A stretch of 64,000 nt of DNA, from contig JAFZHS010000015.1 in the NCBI GenBank assembly GCA_017554745.1, positions 54,244-118,243 of the forward strand, given 5' to 3'. The notes beneath the pieces were generated by a model. That model did not search any database. It worked only from the letters and a program-made list of their open reading frames with translations, and was not told where the DNA came from. Shown piece after piece: positions 18,773-26,506 of the stretch. Every line of letters begins with the position of its first letter. Positions within the stretch are counted from its first letter, which is position 1. The position numbers were made by a program, and so were the translations under genes. This DNA comes from Clostridiales bacterium (GTDB lineage Bacteria > Bacillota > Clostridia > Saccharofermentanales > Saccharofermentanaceae).

Positions 18773-19351
18773 ATGAGCGAAAATGTTAATCCTGAAGAAA
18801 AGAAGAAAGAGGAGAATTCTGCAGCTTTCGGCACACAGAGGACTATCGGTGTGGCTAAGTCTCAGATGAGATCACTCCATTTCTCGCTCTTAAGCATCCT
18901 GATAATAATAGTTCTGGTATGGCTCATGCTTGGAGTCGTTTTCGGAATCATGAAGGCACCTTCGAATGACATGTCCCCGAGAGTCGATTACGGAGACCTT
19001 CTCCTGTATTACAGATGGGACAATAAAATAGACATCAACGAGGTCGTTGTTATCAATAAGAACGACACGATTTACATAGGCAGAGTTATTGCTGTTGGCG
19101 GCGATACAGTTGAAATCACAGACGATGCTGTCCTTAAGGTAAACGGCAATACAATCAACGAACCTAAGATCTACTACACAACTCCCCGCTATGAAGGCTG
19201 TGAGGAATTTCCCCAGACAGTTCCGGAAGGCGAATACTTCATCCTGGTAGACAGGAGAGAGGGCGGAGAAGACAGCCGTTACTACGGCACTGTTACAAGA
19301 AAAGAGATCAAGGGCTCGGTTGTAACGATAATCAGGCGTAACAATTTGTAA
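18773..19351 (+). CDS. sipA: SipA-like signal peptidase homologue lacking the Ser-Lys dyad
   Basis: 192-residue membrane protein with the S26 signal peptidase fold: one N-terminal helix (about 35-58), then the boxes of type I signal peptidases. Box B, normally SGSMxPT, reads SNDMSPR, so the nucleophile serine is Asp66. Box D, normally KRVxGxPGD, reads GRVIAVGGD, so the general-base lysine is Gly103. Box E survives as LVDRREGGEDSRYYG. The Asp/Gly pair is what I recall for Streptococcus pyogenes SipA, a non-proteolytic protein needed for pilus polymerisation. It therefore probably acts as an assembly partner of the pilin and sortase, not as a peptidase. It sits between pilin and sortase genes. 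Confidence 0.88.
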   Translation: MSENVNPEEKKKEENSAAFGTQRTIGVAKSQMRSLHFSLLSILIIIVLVWLMLGVVFGIMKAPSNDMSPRVDYGDLLLYYRWDNKIDINEVVVINKNDTIYIGRVIAVGGDTVEITDDAVLKVNGNTINEPKIYYTTPRYEGCEEFPQTVPEGEYFILVDRREGGEDSRYYGTVTRKEIKGSVVTIIRRNNL

Positions 19352-19378
19352 TTCCTTCAAAGTTTTAGAGGCAGACGG

Positions 19379-20806
19379 ATGAAAACTCTATGCGGCATAG
19401 TTAAGGTCATTGAGACGGTTATGAGAGTTATCGTAGCCGTTGTTGCCGTGATCATTATTCTTTTCGCCGCATATTCACTTTATGACACTTTCTATATCAA
19501 CCAGCACGCGTTCTCATCCGTAGAGCTTAAGCAGTATAAGCCTGTCCCGGTCGACATTAATGCCGGTAACGGCAAGGGCAATGGCGACGGAAGCGGTACT
19601 GACTACGATGAGGACAGCTTTGCAAGACTCAAAGAAGTTAATGATGACGCGAGAGGCTGGCTTACTATCTATGACACCAATATCGATTATCCGGTCGTCC
19701 AGGGCAGTGATGACCTGGAATACGCTTCCAAGGATATCTTCGGTAAGACAAGTATTACCGGTGCGATCTATCTGAAGACTGATAACTCTGAAGACCTGAG
19801 CGATCCTTATAACGTTATCTTCGGTCACCATATGGACAACGGCGCCATGTTCGGTGATCTCGAAAAGTATAAAGACGAAGATTATTTCAATTCCCATCTT
19901 AACGGCTGGCTCTATGCAGGCGGAAGATATTACAGACTTGATGCTTTCGCTGTAATGATGACAGATGCCTATGATGAGAATGTTTATAGCATCGATGCCC
20001 TCACGATAGATGAGAGAATCGATTATATCAGCACGAACTCCGTGATCTACAAGCAGTTAAGCGATTCAGACAGGGAAGCCCTCGAATTGTTCGAGAGTGA
20101 AGGCGTAACTGTTCTTGATCAGCTGCAGAAATTCGGAGATCCTGCGATGGTGCTAGCACTTTCTACTTGCGAATCGGCTATTACAAACGGCCGAATCGTA
20201 GTTTTCTGTATGGCCACACCAGTTGACGCAAAAGACCTTCCCGGCTTTAACAATAACGGCGGTGAGAATGACGGTAATAACCCTAAAAATGCAAATGAGT
20301 CTCCTAGTATTATCGACAGACTCACCGCTATCGGCCATCCTTTCGGTTCTGATAAATGGGCTTTCTTAAATATCGTTTGTGTTATCTACTGTATCTGCGT
20401 AGTTTTGCCTTTCAGAAAGACAAAGTACAAGTTCAGCCAGAGCGGAGCTGCCAAGAAGGCCAGAAATCTCTATTCCGGATACGGTTACAGCGGATCTGAT
20501 GCGATGGCGATCATCAGATACGGCGATATGATCAAGAGAAAGCTCAGGCGCTTCCGTATAAGAGTAAATGCCGGTACAGCCCTTGAGATATTTGTAATGC
20601 TCTCGTCAGTTCTTGTATTCTTCCTGACAGAGGATATGACGACACCGGTTGTAATGTGCGACAAATACACCCCTATTATGATCGGAATTAGTGCTTTAAT
20701 GTTTGTCATAGATGTTATATGCTTTATTTATAGAGATACAAGAATTTTGACACCTGATGAAGTAACTCAGATGGGTAAACCTGAAGGCACGAACAATGGC
20801 AATTGA
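19379..20806 (+). CDS. Class B sortase with C-terminal membrane extension (pilus sortase)
   Basis: 475-residue transpeptidase. An N-terminal membrane helix (about 15-35) is followed by a class B sortase domain: YPVVQGSDDLEYASKDIFG, the GHHMDNGAMFG motif with catalytic His150, LALSTCES with catalytic Cys264, and NGRIVVF with Arg272. After the sortase core there is a non-canonical extension with three membrane helices (about 322-345, 400-422 and 430-452), so the enzyme is anchored at both ends. Class B sortases of streptococcal FCT-3 (SrtC2) polymerise FctA at a PTG motif; the same job is inferred here. Its end overlaps the kinase gene by 11 bases. Confidence 0.9.
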   Translation: MKTLCGIVKVIETVMRVIVAVVAVIIILFAAYSLYDTFYINQHAFSSVELKQYKPVPVDINAGNGKGNGDGSGTDYDEDSFARLKEVNDDARGWLTIYDTNIDYPVVQGSDDLEYASKDIFGKTSITGAIYLKTDNSEDLSDPYNVIFGHHMDNGAMFGDLEKYKDEDYFNSHLNGWLYAGGRYYRLDAFAVMMTDAYDENVYSIDALTIDERIDYISTNSVIYKQLSDSDREALELFESEGVTVLDQLQKFGDPAMVLALSTCESAITNGRIVVFCMATPVDAKDLPGFNNNGGENDGNNPKNANESPSIIDRLTAIGHPFGSDKWAFLNIVCVIYCICVVLPFRKTKYKFSQSGAAKKARNLYSGYGYSGSDAMAIIRYGDMIKRKLRRFRIRVNAGTALEIFVMLSSVLVFFLTEDMTTPVVMCDKYTPIMIGISALMFVIDVICFIYRDTRILTPDEVTQMGKPEGTNNGN

Positions 20807-22211
20807 GAGCTTACTGGCAGCGTTTGAGATTTGGGGCATCCTTATATGTTCCGGTATCGGAATATATTATTTGGTTGTAAAAAGGATCAATAACAAGGCA
20901 GATGCTTTAATGTGCATCATGCAATTTGTAATGGCTGCCCTCCTGACGTTTGATGTCGCGACTGTTTTGTGCGACGGTGTCCCGGGACAAAACCCTCACA
21001 ATGTCTTTGAGTTCTCGATGTTCGCAACTGTTTTGCTGCAGTTTACCATGGCGGCATTATATATTGCTTATGTTAAATATCTTGCCAGGGGGCTTAAAGC
21101 CGCTCAGGTTATCTCGATAATCGCATATTTCTTCTGTGCGATCTCTGTTCTGCTTTTTGCGATTTCGGCAAAGTATACCAACTGGTTTTATTATATTGAC
21201 GAACAGAATCAATATTTCAGAGGCGAATATTATGTTTTCTCGCTGATATTGTCATTTGGCGCTTATCTGTTTGTAATCATCGAGATTATCCTCAATGCCA
21301 GAAGACTTAAGGCCAAGCAGGTTGTGAGCTTATTCATTTATGTAATATTCCCGTTCATCATGATGGTGCTCCAAGTCATATTTAAGCCGGATATCGGTCT
21401 TGTTGACATTGGTATGTCGATATCTCTTATCATCATATTCATTGTTATTAATGTCCGTGTAAGCTACATGGAAACGGAGCTTAACAGGAAGGTCCTCCAG
21501 CAGAATATGGTCCTTTTGAACCAGAATAAGGTGATAGCCGAGAAGAAGGAAGAGATCGAGAATCTCCAGCTCAATATGGTCATTACCCAGATGCAGCCGC
21601 ATTTTGTGTTCAATGTCCTGAATATCATCTATTATCTCTGCGCCAAGGACACTAAGCTTGCCCAGACTGCCATCGACAGATTCTCAAGTTATTTAAGGGC
21701 AAATATCGATTCGCTTGTAACGGATGAACTGGCACCGTTTAGTAAAGAACTCGAGCACGTTAAGAATTATCTTGATCTTGAAAAGCTCCGTTTCGATGAC
21801 GAACTTACGATCGAGTACGATATCGGACCGTCCGATTTCCACGTTCCCATGCTTGTGGTACAGCCCCTTGCGGAAAATGCCGTTAAACACGGAATCGCAA
21901 AATGCCCGAATGGCGGAAAGCTTATTATCCGTACTATTGAGGATTACGATAATTTCTACATTTATGTTATTGATAACGGTGTAGGCTTTGATCCCAATAA
22001 GAAACATGCTGATGACGGCCGTTCGCATATCGGAATTGAGAACGTGCGCATCAGGATCGAGAAGAGAGTAAACGGTAAACTTGAGCTGTTCTCAAAGAAG
22101 GGCAAGGGCACTACTGCAGTAATCACTATTCCCAAATTGCCCGGAGAGAAGCATGGCGACAGGCCTGATGATGAGATCTCAGATACTGATGCCGGCATTG
22201 TCAGTGAATAA
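20796..22211 (+). CDS. LytS/YehU-type sensor histidine kinase
   Basis: 471 residues. Six to seven membrane helices occupy the first 225 residues, a short coiled coil follows (NQNKVIAEKKEEIENLQLN), then a His_kinase domain with the phospho-acceptor His269 in QMQPHFVFNVLN, and an HATPase_c domain (N box ENAVKHGI, G1 box VIDNGVGFDP, G2 box GKGTTAVITIP). This is the LytS/YpdA class. It overlaps the sortase gene and is followed by its response regulator, so it probably senses envelope or assembly state of the pilus. The signal is unknown. Confidence 0.88.
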   Translation: MAIESLLAAFEIWGILICSGIGIYYLVVKRINNKADALMCIMQFVMAALLTFDVATVLCDGVPGQNPHNVFEFSMFATVLLQFTMAALYIAYVKYLARGLKAAQVISIIAYFFCAISVLLFAISAKYTNWFYYIDEQNQYFRGEYYVFSLILSFGAYLFVIIEIILNARRLKAKQVVSLFIYVIFPFIMMVLQVIFKPDIGLVDIGMSISLIIIFIVINVRVSYMETELNRKVLQQNMVLLNQNKVIAEKKEEIENLQLNMVITQMQPHFVFNVLNIIYYLCAKDTKLAQTAIDRFSSYLRANIDSLVTDELAPFSKELEHVKNYLDLEKLRFDDELTIEYDIGPSDFHVPMLVVQPLAENAVKHGIAKCPNGGKLIIRTIEDYDNFYIYVIDNGVGFDPNKKHADDGRSHIGIENVRIRIEKRVNGKLELFSKKGKGTTAVITIPKLPGEKHGDRPDDEISDTDAGIVSE

Positions 22212-22224
22212 GGAGACTGGTTGA

Positions 22225-23007
22225 ATGAGAATTATAGCTGTAGATGATGAGAAGTTATCTTTAGAAGCTCTTGTTGCGGCTGTAAAAGAAAACCTTCCGA
22301 ACGAGACTGTAAACGCATTCAGGAATACTACCGACGCAGAGGTCTTTGTCGGCAGGAATGGCTGCGATATTGCTTTCCTAGATATCGAAATGAGGGACGT
22401 CGACGGTATTACCCTGGCTAAGAGGATCCAGGATATGAATCCCAAGGTCAATATTGTTTTCGTTACCGGTTACGGCGATTTCACAGGCGAAGCGTTCTCG
22501 CTTTATGCTTCCGCTTACATTATGAAGCCTGTCACTACTGAGAAGATCAAGAAGGCTTTGGAGACATTAAGATACGGTAATCCCATTGAAGAGGGACGCA
22601 TCAAGGCCGTAACATTCGGTAATTTCGAGGTCTATTACAACGGCGAACCGATCAAGTTCAGCTATAAGAAGACTAAAGAACTTCTGGCTTATCTGATCGA
22701 CAGGAGAGGCGCTATGTGCACCAATAACGAGATCATCGCCGTAATCTGGGAAGATGACGACTTCGGCACTGACCGTCAGGACTACTTAAAGAAGCTCAAA
22801 CAGGATCTTACGAAAACCTTAACCGAGCTGGGTTCTGAAAATGTGGTTGTAAAACAGCGCGGGCAGATCGGTGTCAATCCTAAGCTGATCGAATGTGACT
22901 ATTTCAAGTACTTGGAAGGCGACAGCACGATCCTGAATTCTTATCAGGGTGAATATATGTCCCAGTACAGTTGGGCTGAGTATTCGATCTTCAAGAAAAT
23001 CAAATAA
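22225..23007 (+). CDS. Response regulator with SARP/OmpR-like winged-helix output
   Basis: 260 residues: an N-terminal receiver domain (acidic pair near residues 8-10, phospho-acceptor Asp53 in FLDIEMRDVDG, Lys in YIMKPV) and a C-terminal winged-helix domain of the Trans_reg_C type starting near 130 (FGNFEVYYNGEPIKFSYKKTKELLAYL), as in SARP-like regulators. It lacks the LytTR domain that usually partners LytS kinases. AAGGAG precedes the ATG by about nine bases, and the gap to the kinase is 13 bases. Likely to control the pilus genes; the paired palindromes at 9705-9765 are candidate targets. Confidence 0.87.
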   Translation: MRIIAVDDEKLSLEALVAAVKENLPNETVNAFRNTTDAEVFVGRNGCDIAFLDIEMRDVDGITLAKRIQDMNPKVNIVFVTGYGDFTGEAFSLYASAYIMKPVTTEKIKKALETLRYGNPIEEGRIKAVTFGNFEVYYNGEPIKFSYKKTKELLAYLIDRRGAMCTNNEIIAVIWEDDDFGTDRQDYLKKLKQDLTKTLTELGSENVVVKQRGQIGVNPKLIECDYFKYLEGDSTILNSYQGEYMSQYSWAEYSIFKKIK

Positions 23008-23087
23008 TGAACTAACTCCGATAAATGTGTTAATATCATAAGCGTAACCTAAGCAATTATATTTTTGGGGATTAATAGGAGTTGCTT

Positions 23088-25442
23088 ATGAAAAGATTTA
23101 TCTGTAAAGCAGGTGCAGTACTGCTGCTCGCTTCTATGATGCTGTCTATCGCATCGTGCGGTAAGAAAAAGAATGCCAAAAAGGCCACTGTAGTCGCTGA
23201 AGATACTCCGTGGTTTGACATCAATACTATTGATGTTGATTCTGGCGCAGACCCTGAGAAAGAGATAGAGTCTGTAAACCACGAGTTCTGCGGTTCAGAT
23301 GACAAGTATCTTGTCGTGCGTTCTTCCGGAAGGTATATGGAACCGCCTGAAGATGAGATCGATTGGGATAACTACGATTTCAACAGTTATAAATTCAGCG
23401 TTATTGCCGTAATCGACAGAAATAAAATGGAAACGGTTAATACCATTGATCTGTATAACGTTCTGGATACGGATATGCACACATATGAAGTTGTTGATGC
23501 GGCCACATATGCTGACGGAAAGATCACGGTAAAGACAAACTCCAAGGAAAGAGACTATGATCTGCTGACGGGAGAATTGCTTGATACCAGACCTTCGACT
23601 ACTTCAGATCTTGGCTCAAATTCTCAATACTATAAGGTCGGCGATTATGTTATCGATGCCGAGACTAATTGGGACGAGAACAGTAGAAGCAACAGCTATC
23701 TGAACATCAAAGCGCCGGACGGCACCATTTCGAAGATTGATATGAACGAGCCCGGCAAGACAACTTATGTTATGAGTGTTCTGCCGCTGGATGATACGAA
23801 TGTATTGATTCCAGCTATGGTCAATTACGAATATGTTTTCTACGAGCTTGACCTGACCACGAACAATCTGAAGGAGGGAAGAGCGAAGGATTACGAGTGG
23901 CTCGACACAAGTGCACTGGGACAGGCTCTTATCGGAACTGATGGTCTGGCTTACAGCAGAACAGAAAGCGGCATTTCCAGGATAAATACGAAGACCAAGA
24001 CTGTCGAAGAAGTATTCAATTACAATTGGTGCGGATTGAACAGGGCAATTTTGGAAAGCTATTTTTTCGATCTCATAGAGTGTTCAGCAGATAAGCTGGT
24101 CTTTATCGGTCAGACAGATCCTGCATCGATGTATCAGAGTGAGCCTCGGACGTTCCAGCTCGTGGAGTTTGTTAAGGCAGATAATAATCCGCACGCGGGT
24201 AAAACTATTCTGGAGCTTTTTGACTATTATCTGGATGAGAATACAGGTGCGGCTATCGTAAAATTCAATGAGAACAACGATAAGTACTATATCCAGGTTT
24301 GTGACCGCTATAACTTGGCTGATATCTTTGACAGTTCTGCTTACTCGGATTATATGAGTGAAGATGATTGGAGCAGGTATTTAATTGATGAAAGATCCGC
24401 AATAAGTAATGCGCTTGCGATGGATATCATCAATGGCGAAGGTCCCGATATCCTCATGAATACAAGCATGTACGGCCAGCTCAATAGTCCGAACTGTCTG
24501 GTGGATCTGACACCGTATATTAAAAAACTTGATTCTGATAACTATTTCACAAACATTATCGAAGGCTCGAAAACAGAAGGTGCGCTCTACCAACTGCCTG
24601 TCAGCTTCTCTATCGAAGGCATCTATACAGATGCAAAAGAAGCAGGCGCTTCCGGTGTCGGTTTTACGCTTGATGAATATCAGTCGTTTGTAAAAGATTC
24701 TTTGAATGGCACGGATATTATTGTTTCAGGTCAGGCGATCTATTTTGCCGATCTGTTTAATTCCATGAACGAGATATTCATAAAAGACGGCAAAGCAGAT
24801 TTCTCAGGACCTGAGTTTGAAGAGCTTGCTGAATATGTAAAAGACAACGTGCCTGAAGAAAGCACCTCATCAGATGACATCCCGTGGCAGATTTACAATT
24901 ATGCCGATTATGGTACTTGTTACGGTATCGGCGGATTCTATCGGAGAAAAAGCAGCATGGTCAAAAATCCGACGATTCTGGGTGGTCCTTCACTTGACGG
25001 GCGTGGTCCTTCGTTCTCGTCGAAATGCTCTGTCGCGATCTCGGCCGATGCTGTTAATGTAGATGCCTGTGCGGAATTTGTGAAGATCCTTCTTTCCGAT
25101 GAGATTCAGACATACATAGCCATGAACGATTATTTCGTCCTGAACCGAAATGCTTTCAGAAGCGGAGGCGAAGCTGCAAACGATTACTATAACAATGGCG
25201 GAGCAGAAAGTGCTTTTGCATCCGGAAGCCCTTTTAACAATGGCGTGAAGTACACATCTGCAGATATTGATAATATCGAGAGGATCATCTTAAGCTGCTC
25301 GAGATTGCAGTATGAAGATCCGGCCATAACCATAATCCTTATAGAGGAGATGCCCGCATATTTCTGTGACCAGAAAGATCTTTCCAAGGTAATCAAGATC
25401 GCCCAGGACAGAGCACAGAAAGTGCTGGACGAAAGAGGGTAA
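23088..25442 (+). CDS. Large lipoprotein: propeller-like N part plus solute-binding-like C part
   Basis: 784 residues from the ATG at 23088, chosen because TAGGAG lies seven bases before it. The lipobox SIASC gives a Cys-anchored protein. Residues of about 40-390 form repeated beta strands that resemble a propeller or other repeat fold (SNHEFCGSDDKYLVV, YVIDAETNWDE). The region from about 410 resembles family 1 extracellular solute-binding proteins: MDIINGEGPDILMNTSMYGQL, DLTPYIKKLDSDNYFTNI, YQLPVSFSIEGIYTDA, and AEFVKILLSDEIQTYIAMND. No permease is next to it. It may be an orphan sugar-binding receptor or a sensor for the neighbouring kinase; this is inference. Confidence 0.75.
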   Translation: MKRFICKAGAVLLLASMMLSIASCGKKKNAKKATVVAEDTPWFDINTIDVDSGADPEKEIESVNHEFCGSDDKYLVVRSSGRYMEPPEDEIDWDNYDFNSYKFSVIAVIDRNKMETVNTIDLYNVLDTDMHTYEVVDAATYADGKITVKTNSKERDYDLLTGELLDTRPSTTSDLGSNSQYYKVGDYVIDAETNWDENSRSNSYLNIKAPDGTISKIDMNEPGKTTYVMSVLPLDDTNVLIPAMVNYEYVFYELDLTTNNLKEGRAKDYEWLDTSALGQALIGTDGLAYSRTESGISRINTKTKTVEEVFNYNWCGLNRAILESYFFDLIECSADKLVFIGQTDPASMYQSEPRTFQLVEFVKADNNPHAGKTILELFDYYLDENTGAAIVKFNENNDKYYIQVCDRYNLADIFDSSAYSDYMSEDDWSRYLIDERSAISNALAMDIINGEGPDILMNTSMYGQLNSPNCLVDLTPYIKKLDSDNYFTNIIEGSKTEGALYQLPVSFSIEGIYTDAKEAGASGVGFTLDEYQSFVKDSLNGTDIIVSGQAIYFADLFNSMNEIFIKDGKADFSGPEFEELAEYVKDNVPEESTSSDDIPWQIYNYADYGTCYGIGGFYRRKSSMVKNPTILGGPSLDGRGPSFSSKCSVAISADAVNVDACAEFVKILLSDEIQTYIAMNDYFVLNRNAFRSGGEAANDYYNNGGAESAFASGSPFNNGVKYTSADIDNIERIILSCSRLQYEDPAITIILIEEMPAYFCDQKDLSKVIKIAQDRAQKVLDERG

Positions 25443-25520
25443 AGCAAAATTATAACCTCCGTACTTCAGACAGTAATTTGCTGGCGCAAATTAACTCGTG
25501 CGGAGGTTATATTTTGCTTT
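25441..25520 (+). terminator. Long nested-hairpin terminator after the lipoprotein
   Basis: Bases 25441-25461 pair with 25501-25520 (CCTCCG/CGGAGG core, one bulge), and an inner AGTAATTTG/CAAATTAACT stem lies inside. The outer right arm ends in TTTTGCTTTT. Confidence 0.75.
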
Positions 25521-25599
25521 TAGCGGGATATGAAATCGCTTATTAATCCCATGAATGCTACAAATTCAGGCAGTTTAGCAAGCGTTTGTAAATTAGCAC

Positions 25600-25653
25600 T
25601 TGCGGATTCGATAAGCATGTATATAATTACTAATGTTAGTTATATCTAACTAA
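25600..25653 (+). promoter_or_regulatory. Promoter and palindromic operator of the HMA gene
   Basis: -35 TTGCGG (25600-25605), 16-bp spacer, -10 TATAAT (25622-25627). A 7-bp inverted repeat with four-base centre, TTAGTTATATCTAACTAA (25636-25653), covers the expected start of transcription. It resembles DtxR/MntR/IdeR-type metal-repressor boxes, so repression by a metal-loaded repressor is plausible. Confidence 0.55.
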
Positions 25654-25659
25654 AGTACA

Positions 25660-25896
25660 ATGAGGCTTAAGATTGACGGGATGATGTGTGGAATGTGTGA
25701 AGCTCATGTTTGTGATGCAATCAGAAAAGCCGTTCCTTACGCTAAGAAGGTGAAAGCTTCCCGCATCAGGAAAGAGGCATCATTTATCACAGATGAGGCT
25801 GTAGATATCAACATAATCGGTTCTGCTATCAAAGAAATGGGTTATGATTGTATTGGAATTGAGTCTATGTCTTATAAGAAAAGGAATTTATTCTGA
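25660..25896 (+). CDS. Heavy-metal-associated (HMA) domain protein
   Basis: 78-residue stand-alone HMA domain (ferredoxin-like fold). The metal loop is GMMCGMCEAHV at residues 7-17, a GMxCxxC motif, which binds Cu(I), Hg or Zn through two cysteines. The domain ends in MGYDCIGIE, typical of the last strand. A basic tail follows. Stand-alone HMA proteins act as copper chaperones or buffers, usually next to a CopA ATPase or a CsoR regulator; neither is nearby. No Shine-Dalgarno is evident upstream of the ATG, yet the reading frame and motif are clear. Regulation by a palindromic operator is likely. Confidence 0.8.
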   Translation: MRLKIDGMMCGMCEAHVCDAIRKAVPYAKKVKASRIRKEASFITDEAVDINIIGSAIKEMGYDCIGIESMSYKKRNLF

Positions 25897-25963
25897 GGAG
25901 AGAAGTATAAAGTGTGTTTTGAAGGCAATAGTTGAATTTGGGGAGATTTAATTAGCGTTTGCG

Positions 25964-25992
25964 TTGACTGAAAATTTGTTCGATGTTAGAAT
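25964..25992 (+). promoter_or_regulatory. Promoter of antitoxin RNA
   Basis: -35 TTGACT (25964-25969), 17-bp spacer, -10 TAGAAT (25987-25992): one of the best consensus promoters in the window, with no reading frame downstream. Confidence 0.7.
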
Positions 25993-25998
25993 AATCAC

Positions 25999-26086
25999 AA
26001 GAAGCACGGTCTGCAAAGACGGTTGCCTTCTAAGGTTTGGAAAATATACCTCGCCCTAGAATTTGCGGTCCTGGGCGAGGTTTTTT
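25999..26086 (+). ncRNA. Antisense RNA antitoxin (type I system)
   Basis: About 88-nt untranslated RNA predicted from the promoter at 25964-25992 and the terminator CCTCGCCC/GGGCGAGG (26049-26080) with a six-T run (26081-26086). It runs convergently to the toxin gene and overlaps the 3' untranslated part of its mRNA. Its 5' region carries GGTTGCCTTCT (26021-26031), whose CCTTCT can pair with the AGGAGG ribosome site of the toxin (one G.U pair). Layout is comparable to TxpA/RatA, BsrG/SR4 or Fst antitoxins. Ends are inferred, not measured. Confidence 0.65.
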
Positions 26087-26201
26087 ATTTGCGCTTGTAC
26101 CTGGAATCCAGGAAGGCAAATAGTTTCAGGAACAGTGCGATGACGCTGACCAGCAAGCCGATCGTTGTAATCACTATGGATAGAATCTCATAAGCTGTCA
26201 C
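26085..26201 (-). CDS. Small hydrophobic type I toxin, holin-like toxin family
   Basis: 38-residue peptide encoded from a GTG start (26201-26199) with AGGAGG nine bases upstream. It begins MTAYEILSIV, has one membrane helix (residues 6-30, with IGLLVSVIALFLKLFAFL in its second half) and a basic C terminus DSRYKRK. The short N terminus with a Tyr-Glu pair, a single helix and a basic tail are the features of the Fst/TxpA/BsrG and holin-like toxin peptides that depolarise or disturb the membrane. An antisense RNA from a strong convergent promoter covers its 3' end. No part of it lies in a longer gene. Confidence 0.75.
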   Translation of the reverse strand: MTAYEILSIVITTIGLLVSVIALFLKLFAFLDSRYKRK

Positions 26202-26265
26202 TTCAACAGCCCTCCTTTCCTAGACTCTCTTGAGGAAAACCACAAGATGTAAAAGTTTAGTACTC

Positions 26266-26276
26266 AGAAGGCAACC
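26266..26276. repeat. Inverted copy of the antitoxin 5' motif in the toxin leader
   Basis: AGAAGGCAACC here is the exact reverse complement of GGTTGCCTTCT at 26021-26031. Because the two RNAs are convergent, both carry the same sense motif 27-28 bases after their -10 boxes. Flanking bases also match (ACGGTCTGC versus ACGGCCTGC). Confidence 0.7.
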
Positions 26277-26303
26277 GCCCATTAAGCAGGCCGTACCAAT
26301 ATC

Positions 26304-26312
26304 ATTATACCA
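26304..26312 (-). promoter_or_regulatory. Extended -10 promoter of the toxin mRNA
   Basis: Minus strand TGG-TATAAT with no good -35. The transcript would start near 26297 and have a leader of about 95 bases before the GTG. Confidence 0.6.
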
Positions 26313-26434
26313 GAAGCACAAACAAATGTTCTTTGGTGCCAGCCCGATAATGGGACAAAATGATTCTGTGGAATAAACGAAATTACTTTTTGTCTTGGTG
26401 CTTCTGCAATTGGTTTCTTGATGACGAAAAGAAG

Positions 26435-26497
26435 AATAAAAGCTTCTGCAACTAGTTTCGCGAAGCGAACTGTTCGTACGTTGCAGAAGCTTTTATT
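26435..26497. terminator. Strong terminator, downstream of ssrA
   Basis: Perfect 18-bp arms (26435-26452 with 26480-26497), inner TTCGC-GAA-GCGAA stem and T-rich flanks on both sides. An extra direct copy of the left arm (GCTTCTGCAATTGGTTTC, 26400-26417 region) lies just outside. Confidence 0.85.
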
Positions 26498-26506
26498 TTT
26501 CGCCTA

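Noticed and set aside
26400..26497. Mobile-element end formed by repeated GCTTCTGCAA arms
   Set aside because: Arms form a standard terminator for ssrA; the extra half copy is short and no transposase is linked.
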